Shown here: piece by piece, positions 32,904 to 41,162 of the stretch
Position numbering within the stretch: the stretch's first letter is position 1
How the letters are laid out: every line of letters starts with the position of its first letter
Source: Gliomastix tumulicola
Taxonomy: Eukaryota > Ascomycota > Sordariomycetes > Hypocreales > Bionectriaceae
Direction of reading: 5' to 3'
Assembly (NCBI GenBank): GCA_001599755.1
Contig: BCHX01000001.1
Span: forward strand, 5,828,001 to 5,892,000
Length of the DNA stretch: 64,000 bases
The notes under the pieces: model-generated
Database searches by the model: none
Told to the model about the DNA's origin: nothing
The model's input: the letters and a program-made list of their open reading frames with translations, nothing else
Program-made: the position numbers and the translations under genes

Positions 32904-34847
32904 CTAAGCAACCCGGACCTCTGTGGCACCGGTGAGGTCCTTTATGTCCTTAAATACTTCTTCGATTGGCGTGATCAAAGTGAGATGAACGCCGGCTTTC
33001 TTGGGCAGTATTCCTCTAAAAAGCAGGCCCAAAGCCGCGGCATCTGCACCATACACAATGGCGCCATAGTCTCCGTGGTCTCCAAACACCTCACCCGGAA
33101 TAGCAGAACTGACTGCGTATTCGTTCGTTGGGTCCTGGCTGATGTAGCGCGACTCGCGAATACCAGAATGCACCCGAAGCCCGTGGAGTATACCGGCCGT
33201 TGGACCAGTGGCAGCGCCCATCTTGTAGACGTCCTGACCCTCCCCGGACTGGTCCAGAGACGAGGTTGGGCCCTTCAGATACCCGGAAGGCAAAGTCGGC
33301 TTGTAAGTTCCTCGACCACGTTCCTTCCAGGCGCTGGAGTCGGGAAAGTTGTTGGTTCCGAGTCGATCAGGGCGCACAGTGAACAGCGCCCAGTCAAGAC
33401 CCTTGTTCGAGGCGGATCGCCGGGCGAATCCAGACGCAGCAAAAAGCTTGCCAAGAACATGATAATTCTCGTCGAAAAAACGTTTCTTTAGGTCAAGGGA
33501 AGCCTGGAGCTCTGCTTTCTTGGCAGGGTCTTCCTCGTTAGCGATCATGATGCTCTGGCTAGCCATGATACGGTTGTGTCTAGCCCGGGTCGGGTGCTCC
33601 ATCTCACCGAGAGACGGCGCCATATCCTGGCGAATCCCAGTTCGGTCAACCCCGTAGAGGATCGTGCCTGGCGAGATGGCCCTCACCGGGGCGGTTACCG
33701 TATCCTCCATGAGGTAGCCTTGGAAGAGCGGTCGGACGATGTGGTAGTTGGTCAAGGCCAAGGTCCTCCAAGACTCATCTCCGGGCATCTTGAGTTGGAC
33801 ATAGCAGCCGAGAGTGCCGAGAGGAGGGCTGTACCGAGTATTGTTCTTCGACTTAGTGTATAGGCAGCAGCCTACATCGGCCCCGAGGGGAGCTCGCATT
33901 TCGTAAGGCTTGACATCCCAAGGCTCGTCACGAGGATTTGGAGGTGCGTGGGGGTGGAAAGCCGGGAAGTCCCAGCAATTATGCTCAATCCTGAGCCCAA
34001 TCTGATGACCCAAGGTACCGATATACTGAGTGAGAGTGTGGTAGAGTGCGGGCCAATGAATCTCATTGCAGGCGTTGTCAAGCGCAACATACACTGTCAA
34101 TGGGTTCTCCAGCGGTCGATCTCTCTCGAAACCGATTCGTTGCATGGCAATCGCGTTCACGTGGCTGCGCACATTCGAGTTCTCGTACACCAAGCGCGTC
34201 AGGTGAGGCAAGATGTCGCTGTTCCAGGCCATTGTCAAGGCTGGTTGGCCAGTAACTGGGAACGCGTGCGCCTGTCGGACGAGGTGGGTCGCAATGAATT
34301 CGATGTTCACGCAGACATCCGAACGAAAGCCATCTAGGGCCTTGCCGAGGTTAAAGCTCAAGCCATAAGCCGCAGCCTCCCAGGTTTTTGTCGTCCACTG
34401 ATCATCCTCCCAATCAGCAACAACCAACAAAGTCAGGCGCATTGAAGACTGGTCGTTGTCGTAGCCTCGCAGCACGAGAGACGCCAGCTGGGGTTCAAAG
34501 CTCTCGTAGTCGAACGCGGTGTCCATCGTGTTTTCGAAGTCCCAAGGGGTCTGCTCAACGGGGTCGGGTTGGCGTATGTTGTGTTTGGCAAGCACTTCTT
34601 CGGCGACGTTTTCCAGGCGGGATACCACAGTATGACCTTGTCCACCGAGGTACTTGGTAGCGTCGCGAGAAACCAGGCCCGGCAAAGGCCGCAGGTCTCG
34701 GAGGTCCAGCCGGCCAATCGATCGACACAGAGTGTAAGTATCAGGGGCGCTCTCAGAACTTGACCCCTGGGCCCGGCGCCGGGACGAGCCACGGCTGAAA
34801 ACGCTGGGGACGGAAGAGTGCGACGATGGTGATGACGGAATATCCAT
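32904..34847 (-). CDS. Two-domain trypsin-fold protein, copy 3 (probable pseudoprotease, GDYG)
   Basis: Single exon, 647 residues from the ATG at 34847 (MDIPSSPSSHSS); an in-frame ATG at 34892 is possible. The N-terminal region keeps all family blocks: SIGRLDLRDLRPLPGL, SLVLRGYDNDQSSMRL, VCVNIEFIATHLV, NPLTVYVALDNAC, IGLRIEHN. In the protease-like part LALTNYHIVRP (His369), LFAASGFARR and LDWALFTV (Asp485) are kept, but the nucleophile motif reads HGDYGAIVYG. The expected Ser is Tyr594 (codon TAT at 33066-33068; the other copies have TCT, so one base differs). The frame is otherwise open over its full length, so the loss of Ser has not been followed by decay. It is probably a non-catalytic binding or regulatory paralogue; this is inference. 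Confidence 0.8.
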   Translation of the reverse strand: MDIPSSPSSHSSVPSVFSRGSSRRRAQGSSSESAPDTYTLCRSIGRLDLRDLRPLPGLVSRDATKYLGGQGHTVVSRLENVAEEVLAKHNIRQPDPVEQTPWDFENTMDTAFDYESFEPQLASLVLRGYDNDQSSMRLTLLVVADWEDDQWTTKTWEAAAYGLSFNLGKALDGFRSDVCVNIEFIATHLVRQAHAFPVTGQPALTMAWNSDILPHLTRLVYENSNVRSHVNAIAMQRIGFERDRPLENPLTVYVALDNACNEIHWPALYHTLTQYIGTLGHQIGLRIEHNCWDFPAFHPHAPPNPRDEPWDVKPYEMRAPLGADVGCCLYTKSKNNTRYSPPLGTLGCYVQLKMPGDESWRTLALTNYHIVRPLFQGYLMEDTVTAPVRAISPGTILYGVDRTGIRQDMAPSLGEMEHPTRARHNRIMASQSIMIANEEDPAKKAELQASLDLKKRFFDENYHVLGKLFAASGFARRSASNKGLDWALFTVRPDRLGTNNFPDSSAWKERGRGTYKPTLPSGYLKGPTSSLDQSGEGQDVYKMGAATGPTAGILHGLRVHSGIRESRYISQDPTNEYAVSSAIPGEVFGDHGDYGAIVYGADAAALGLLFRGILPKKAGVHLTLITPIEEVFKDIKDLTGATEVRVA

Positions 34848-35688
34848 CTTGAAATCGTGGTGACCCCGGAGGTCGGCACGGGGGGACAACAATAAAAGCC
34901 CAGGGCGACTACACGCAAGTGCCGGGACTGCGGAGGAAGAAATGGAGGAATCGAGCGTGATGGACGCCGGCCGGTACCAGAGTGCCAGGGCAACGAGGTC
35001 TTGTAGACCGCGGTCTGGTCCACGGTGGCGTATCAGTGGAAATGCGAGAGAATTGTGTGAATGAAGGAGTAGGTTTGCGCCGGGGAGAAAGACTTTCCCT
35101 GAAATAGGTGATCACAAGATGAAGTGAGATGATGGGTGGCTGGCGCGCTCCCACAACCAAGCTGGTGGTGATGATGAAGGAGGAAAGATTCGGAATTCAA
35201 GCCTTTTTATGCCCTCTCACTCCCACCGCCAAGTGCCGCCTCTCACCGCAAACTCGGCTGTTTTTCAGCTCGAAGTGAGTCATGCGGTCAGAAAAAATAG
35301 GGAGGCAGTCGAAGATTCTCGCGAAAATTGAGAGGCGTCAGCATCGATTGGACAGGCAGCCGAGCCGTGAAGGTTCAGCGCAGCAAACACCAACCTCACC
35401 CGACCTCCCTCCACGGCTTGCAGCCTATTATAATAAGCAACAGACGAAGCGAATAAGCGAGACGCATGCGGTCACAAGATTTCATCCCCATTATCGCTCT
35501 CAGCAGAATCTTCCAGGGTGTTCTGGTCGACTCTAGGTGATGGTATGTGTGAATAAACACACATCAACACACGAATAAATCCATAATAACACATGAATAA
35601 ACACAAGTTAACGCACCAATGAACACGCATAAACACATTGAGAGAAAAAAGGGAAAAGGCAGGAAAAAAGGAAAGGAATGGAATATCG

Positions 35689-35719
<31 letters not shown>

Positions 35720-37217
35720 AGAAGTTACAGATTGAGAAAGAAAGTGTGCATGCTGCATTTAGGTCAAAGATGAAGCCATATACCAGCTGCGTAAACGTCC
35801 CACCCAGCCGATGTGTATATGGTTTATTCGGCATCAGGCCTCGCAATCCAGTGAGAGGGAAATGACCAAGAAAAAGCGCAAGGGATTGGCTCACAACAAT
35901 GAGACTTTATCAGTGCCATTTAACACACTAGACTCAGACTTGCGCATGAAGCAGAATGAGGCCATTGAGGTCCTGGAATGATGACGGCATGTGAAAGTCG
36001 AGTGAGGGGCATTTTGAAGCTCGACAGGGATGTCTAGGGAGGATCAAAGGAGGGTCAAAGGAGGGGGAGGGGCAGCGATGCCGATGGTCAGACTCAGTGA
36101 GCGAGGCGGACAACGGGAAACGCGACATTCTCTTCAATCTATTTCCAACGCCCGCAATCACCCGTATAGCAGGGGAAATCCAGGTGCAATTTACGCGCGC
36201 AGCCCGCCCGTCACCTCTGCCAGCCATGCGCACTTTCAAGCGTGACGGGGGCATCCCTGGCGCTTCTCCCTCCCATTGGGCGCCCGTCTGGAACGTGGTA
36301 ATGGTCATTTTCGTAAAGCAGCTCTCGGTCCGTTTCCTGCAAATGCTCACCCCGCATTTCCTGGCCCGAGTATTGTGTTTTATTTGTCTCACAGGCATTT
36401 TTGGTTACATCTCGGGTCAGGCCAAGGCGAGTCACAGCCCGTGGTTCCGTATCAAGGCTGAATGGAGGGTCGCGGTCGATCAGGGCGCGCCCGCCGTTGG
36501 TCCATTTCGCATGTTTCTCTTCCATGTTACGACGCCCTCTAATATTTGAGGTATTTTCAATCAGGGCGACAATGGACATTGGGATTTTGTGTATATAAGT
36601 GTGCTGTACTCTGCTCCCTCGTGCGGTTCTGGCAGCAGGAAGACGCCCGGTCAAGGTCACACAAGAGACAGCCTCACTCAATCTGACACACGTTCTTTCC
36701 GGCAGACAGACACAAGGTCGCACCTGCTCCAGTAAGCTCCCCCTCTTTCTCTCCTTCCCTCTGTCCCTCTCTCCCTCCCTCCCCCGTTCCTGCCCTTTGC
36801 ATTTCCCGTAAATGTGCCTGGAATACAAAACCCCGCCTTGCCCCCTTTCCTCAAAGTCGTCATTTCTACCCTGATCACCTGCGTGAAGCCCTCCACGAGC
36901 CAGCCCTTGGTATGTACGCCGCCACCAATGGCAGCTTTCCCAATGTCCAGATGATGCCAAATCGCGATCTTCACGATCCCAGCTAAGAAACTGGGATTCC
37001 CGGAGCACTTTCCTGCTCGGCGGAGCTCTGGAGGCTTAGCTTCCTGCTAGTCGTTGAAGCTATGGCGCTGATCCGACAGCTTGCTCTTCTCGTCCTTCTC
37101 TAGCGGCAACCTTCGTTCTTTTCAATCTTCACTTTTCTACAATTCTGACACACCATCTTCTCTATAGAACCAGAACTCCTTCTCTACTATAGATCTTGAC
37201 CTCAAGAAGCCGCCAAA
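34848..37217. other. 2.4-kb gene-poor region
   Basis: Holds the upstream region of copy 3, then A-rich sequence with degenerate aataaacaca repeats (about 35545-35640), a 29-A run, and finally the CT-rich promoter of the HAD gene with a TATA-like gtatataag at about 36591-36599. ORFs of 150 and 265 codons around 36.1-37.0 kb overlap on opposite strands and look like chance. Confidence 0.45.
35689..35717. repeat. Poly-A run (29 A)
   Basis: An uninterrupted A run in A-rich sequence. It might be the tail of a degenerate retroelement insertion, but no target-site duplication or element body was recognised. Confidence 0.7.
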
Positions 37218-38091
37218 ATGCCCGAGGTATGTAGCTCCCCAGGGCGGCTGACGTCCTGCAGCATCACCCCTCCAAGCCCCGCTCTCCTCCCCCGCGCTCC
37301 CTCATGACCTTTTCTGATCAGAGCGCGAATCGCTGACCCGGACATGTGAAAATTGCCTGCAGATCACTACCCTCCTGTTCGACTGCGACAACACGCTCGT
37401 CCTCTCGGAGGAGCTCGCCTTCGAGGCCTGCGCCGACCTCATCAACGAGATCGCCGCCGGCCGCAACATCGAGACGCGCTTCACCGGCGAGACCCTAATC
37501 CAGGAGTTCGTCGGCCAGAACTTCCGCGGCATGCTCACGTCGCTGCAGAAGCTGCACAACATCGACATCAGCCCTGAGGACCTGGAGAAGTACGTCCGCG
37601 CGGAGGAGGACGCCGTCATCGCCAAGCTCAAGGCGTCCCTGCGTCCCTGCCCCGGCGTTGACGCTCAGCTGGAACAGCTGGCTGCCTCTAATAAGTACCT
37701 GCTGTCTGTCGTCTCGTCGTCGGCGCTGCGCCGTGTCCGCGCCAGCATTGAGAAGGTCGGCCAGGATAAGTACTTCCAGGGCGACGTCGTCTTCTCTGCT
37801 GCTACCAGTCTGCCCAAGCCCACCAGCAAGCCCGACCCGGCCATCTACCTCTGGGCCCTGGAGAAGCTCGGCAAGAAGGCCGAGGAGACCGTCGCCATTG
37901 AGGACAGCAAGAGCGGCACCCTGAGCGGCACCCGTGCCGGCCTCAAGGTCATCGGCTACGTCGGACCCTACCCCGAGGATAAGAAGGAGGAGATGCGCAA
38001 GGTGCTGTCTGACGCTGGCGCTGTCATCATCATGGACCACTGGGATGAGTTCCCCGAGGCCCTCGCCAAGGTCGAGGCCGGCAGCGTGTAA
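37218..38091 (+). CDS. HAD-superfamily phosphatase/hydrolase
   Basis: Exon 1 is only nine bases (37218-37226, ATG CCC GAG), followed by a 136-bp intron (GTATGT donor, CTGAC branch site, CTGCAG acceptor) and exon 2 37363-38091; 245 residues. All four HAD motifs are visible: LFDCDNTLV with the nucleophile Asp10 and acid/base Asp12, VVSSSALRR (motif II), the Lys in PTSKPDPAIY (motif III), and AIEDSKSGT (motif IV, about residue 184). A helical cap lies between motifs I and II (about residues 18-85), as in the beta-phosphoglucomutase/glycerol-phosphatase type. Substrate not determinable. Very GC3-rich codons suggest high expression. Convergent with RIT1, 111 bp apart. Confidence 0.9.
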
Positions 38092-38202
38092 AGGCAGGAC
38101 GACTGGGTTTTGCAACCTATACACACTTATACAGACCTAGACATACACACGACGCAAATGAGAGCGTGTCCTTTGTTCCTCTGCCTGCTTTGTGCCCCAA
38201 TC

Positions 38203-39591
38203 TCATTTACGCCAGTCCATCAAGAAGCTATTAACTGCTTGCAACGTAGACCTGCTGGGATTCGCCTCCGGATAGAGCGTCATGATCTTCCCCAGCCTGA
38301 CCTTAACCAGCGTTTTGGTGAAGTTAATTTCTTCCGTCCCTGTGCGAATGTTTCCCTCATCGTCCAATAAGAAGCATGAGAGTGCCAGAGCCGTCCCAAC
38401 TGAGATGTCCTTCCCAGATTGGCAGGCAACGACGATACGAGGCTGTCTCCCCTGGAAGGAGCTGGCTTTGAGATAAGCAGAGGCAAAGGAGCAGATATCC
38501 GGCAACGCCAGTCTCAGGTTCCGACTTGCAGCCTTACTCTTCCCGACGCCAACCTTCATCGACACAGGAGACTCAACCCATGTGTCCTTCGGCGAGACTT
38601 CCTCGCTCAAGACAATATAGCAGTGCCCCTCAACCTTTTCACCCAGCGGCAAGGGGCACACCGATATATACGCCGACAGCTCCTTCACGGGACTCTCGCC
38701 ACCGACCTTCCCAGCCTCATCCTCGCGCACCAGCGCCTCGATGCGCCCGGGGAGATCGGCCTCGGCCGTCGCCAGCAGCTCATCCGCGTGCGCCCAGAAG
38801 ACGGGCGGCGTCAGCCCGTGCGCCCAGTTCTCCGTGTCGTCGCCCGCGCCCTGTATGTAGCCCGCCTCGTCCATCTCGCTGCCGCCGAGGACGCGCCTGC
38901 TCGCGGTGCAGCAGATAACGGGGCGGTAGTCCTCGAATATAGTTTGAACGGTGCCCTCCTCCTCCTCTGTTTCAGGCAGCGGGGAGTCCTGCGTCACCCA
39001 GAAGGGTCGCAGCGGCTTCGTGAGACACGTCGGCATCTCCAGCTTCAGCTCCTGCAGACTCTTCACAAACCCCGGTAGCAACGCCAGAATCTGCGCATGT
39101 GTCGTCGCAGGCAGATACGCAGGCAAGAACAACCGGTCCGCCCGCGCATCCCCGGGGAACAACACCCGATTCACGACAGCGCACCAGACGGGGACAGTCG
39201 TCGACAGCGCATCCGGCATCCTCTTCCCCCTCCTCGTCGAGTCCACGACCACGACGCCATCGTGCGCCTCCACGATCTCCAGCAGGTGCAGGTTCAGCCG
39301 CCGCGTGCTGAACTTCCACGCGCGCTCGTGCCCGTCGGTGCTCTTGAAGTACGCGCTGCCCCGCTTGAGGACCGGCTCGACGTACCAGCTGCCGCAGCGC
39401 TCGTTGGCGACGAGCGGGCGGGCGTAGGCGCGGGACGCGGCGGCCGCGAAGGCCGCGTCGTGGTGGATGGACGTGAGGCGGTTGTGGATGGAGAGGTTGG
39501 CCCGGCGGAGGGAGGAGAGGAGGCGCGAGATGGAGGGCTGGTCTGGGTTGGCGTTGGGGAAGATGAGGTCTGCGTACAGTGGCTCGGGCAT
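38203..39591 (-). CDS. RIT1: tRNA A64-2'-O-ribosylphosphate transferase (Rit1)
   Basis: Intronless, 462 residues, close to the family norm. Rit1 attaches a phosphoribosyl group from 5-phosphoribosyl-pyrophosphate to A64 of initiator tRNA-Met, keeping it out of elongation. Recognisable blocks: RRANLSIHNRLTSIHHDA near the N-terminus, ANERCGSWYV, STDGHERAWKFSTRRLN, TVPVWCAVVNRVLF, and in the C-terminal half YIQGAGDDTENWAHGLTP and VACQSGKDISVGTAL, the last being a DUSP-like Cys loop typical of the Rit1 C-terminal domain. The start MPEPLYADLIFP fits the beginning of the conserved N-terminus. Cytosolic. Confidence 0.92.
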   Translation of the reverse strand: MPEPLYADLIFPNANPDQPSISRLLSSLRRANLSIHNRLTSIHHDAAFAAAASRAYARPLVANERCGSWYVEPVLKRGSAYFKSTDGHERAWKFSTRRLNLHLLEIVEAHDGVVVVDSTRRGKRMPDALSTTVPVWCAVVNRVLFPGDARADRLFLPAYLPATTHAQILALLPGFVKSLQELKLEMPTCLTKPLRPFWVTQDSPLPETEEEEGTVQTIFEDYRPVICCTASRRVLGGSEMDEAGYIQGAGDDTENWAHGLTPPVFWAHADELLATAEADLPGRIEALVREDEAGKVGGESPVKELSAYISVCPLPLGEKVEGHCYIVLSEEVSPKDTWVESPVSMKVGVGKSKAASRNLRLALPDICSFASAYLKASSFQGRQPRIVVACQSGKDISVGTALALSCFLLDDEGNIRTGTEEINFTKTLVKVRLGKIMTLYPEANPSRSTLQAVNSFLMDWRK

Positions 39592-40181
39592 GATTGAAGC
39601 CCTTTCCTACAGTATGCGGCTTTGATGTCACGTAGTGTTGTTGTTGGACGGAGAGGCTCAATTGATAGACGTTGCTGTGATGAAATCTCAGTTGCGCCGA
39701 ACCCCACCAAACACAAATTCCCAGCAGCAGCAGCAGCAGCATCACGACTCATCACGACTCATCACGAAATCGCACGGAAACTGGCAAAAGTATGGCCAGG
39801 CATATCCATTTTCACTTTCGTTCATTCGTGTATTCAAGCTCGACTATCTACACATGCGGTAGCCAAGTCGACCCTATGTAGGCTAAGCCTCTCCCACATC
39901 CAACCTCACGAGAAGATCGTGCTAAATGACTGCCAGTGGTCATGCTCGTAGTGCAGCGTCTCTGGCTGCTTGCCCAGATAAGTTTTGTCTAGCGAATGCG
40001 ACATAGTCACGACTTGGGTGACCATCTCCAACCCCAGGACGAAAGGATCACTTGATCCACGGTTCTATGAAACGAGGCATAGACCATTGTGCAGGTCTAT
40101 GCGCGGGCTAATTTGAGGAAACGTATGCGTTCAGGTATTCACAAAGCAATCAACGTCTTGTCCCGAGACATCTAGCTAGTC
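39592..40181. other. Intergenic region with a short CAG repeat
   Basis: Contains a (CAG) run of six at about 39722-39740 followed by three tandem catcacgact units to about 39767. No gene. Confidence 0.6.
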
Positions 40182-41162
40182 TCATAAGCTCGACTCGACC
40201 TTGAAGGCCTCCTTGGTGCCCTCCTCGATGGCAGTGACCTGAGCGTCGGTGAGCCGCTTCAGAGGCGGGCGGGGGAAACCACCATAGCCGTAGTAGTGCT
40301 GAATGGCATACTTGGTGCCGGCAATGGCAGCCTTGGTCAGGGGCCAGTCACCGCGGCTGAGAACCTTCTGAAGGGCGGCAGCCTCATCCTCCTTGCCCTC
40401 GGCGTACAGGTCCCAGACCTTGGCGCAAAGCTTGGGCAGGACGTTGGCACCGCCAGCGATGATACCGCTGCCGCCGCTAACGAGGGTCTGGACAGTGAAG
40501 TCGCACATGCCACCGAAGGCCATGTATCCAGAGCCCTCAGACTTGGGGGTCTTGGCGTTGGTGGCCAGAGCGACACGGGTGAGCTTGCCAGTGTTGCCGC
40601 AAGTGAACTTGGTACCGACAATGTTGGGGTGCTGGGAAAGCTCGATGAGGGTGTCGCTGTCGAGGTCGATCCCGGAGACGGCGCCGGGGTAGTTGTAGAT
40701 GATGATGGGCAGGGGGCTAGCGTCGGCCACGGCGTTGAAGTACTTGACAACAGCCTCAAGATCCATCTGCACCCGGTAGTACGAGGGAGGGAGAAGCATG
40801 TTGTAGTCAGCGCCAGCGCCAGCGGCGAGCTTAGCGAGCTCAATCGTGCCTCGGACGCTTCCCTCGGTTCCGCCGAAGATGATGGGCGTCGACTGGAACC
40901 CAGCCTCGTCAAGAGCCTCTCGCGTGGCCTTGGTGACGGCCAACTTCTCCTCCCGCGTGCAGTGAACGGCTTCACCATTGGACCCCATGGTCACGAGGCC
41001 GACGAGGCCGCTCTGGACTAGCCGCTGTGCGTGCTTCTTGACGGCGGGAATGTCAAGATCCTCGGTCTCCGGGTCGAAGAAGGTCATGGTTGGCGCGTAG
41101 ATACCGCAGGGAAGCGGCCGGCGGGTAGCCGCCGCGCCATTAGTTCCGTTTGAAGCCGTCAT
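40182..41162 (-). CDS. DapA-family aldolase, probably L-threo-3-deoxy-hexulosonate aldolase (gaaC/LGA1-like)
   Basis: 326 residues from the ATG at 41162; the ORF extends upstream but the extra part looks like leader. A (beta/alpha)8-barrel class I aldolase of the dihydrodipicolinate synthase superfamily. The Schiff-base Lys is in VGTKFTCGN (Lys185), the catalytic Tyr in IIYNYPGA (Tyr156), and the pyruvate-binding GSNGEAVH motif is near residue 57. Fungal members of this type cleave 2-keto-3-deoxy-L-galactonate to pyruvate and L-glyceraldehyde in D-galacturonate (pectin) breakdown. A 4-hydroxy-2-oxoglutarate or related keto-acid aldolase is the main alternative. No other galacturonate-pathway gene is adjacent, so the substrate call rests on sequence pattern only. 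Strongly GC3-biased. Confidence 0.78.
   Translation of the reverse strand: MTASNGTNGAAATRRPLPCGIYAPTMTFFDPETEDLDIPAVKKHAQRLVQSGLVGLVTMGSNGEAVHCTREEKLAVTKATREALDEAGFQSTPIIFGGTEGSVRGTIELAKLAAGAGADYNMLLPPSYYRVQMDLEAVVKYFNAVADASPLPIIIYNYPGAVSGIDLDSDTLIELSQHPNIVGTKFTCGNTGKLTRVALATNAKTPKSEGSGYMAFGGMCDFTVQTLVSGGSGIIAGGANVLPKLCAKVWDLYAEGKEDEAAALQKVLSRGDWPLTKAAIAGTKYAIQHYYGYGGFPRPPLKRLTDAQVTAIEEGTKEAFKVESSL

Noticed and set aside
32505..33491. 328-codon plus-strand ORF overlapping copy 3
   Set aside because: It is antisense to a conserved family member and has no motifs; a shadow frame.
35689..35717. Poly-A as evidence for a LINE or SINE insertion
   Set aside because: No element body, target-site duplication or reverse-transcriptase sequence is visible around it.
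36097..37008. Overlapping ORFs of 150 (plus) and 265 (minus) codons upstream of the HAD gene
   Set aside because: They overlap on opposite strands, their compositions are Arg/Gly/Ser-rich shadow-like, and the region is promoter-like with a TATA-type element and CT tracts.
38972..39755. 257- and 153-codon minus-strand ORFs within RIT1
   Set aside because: They are alternative frames of the GC-rich RIT1 coding sequence.
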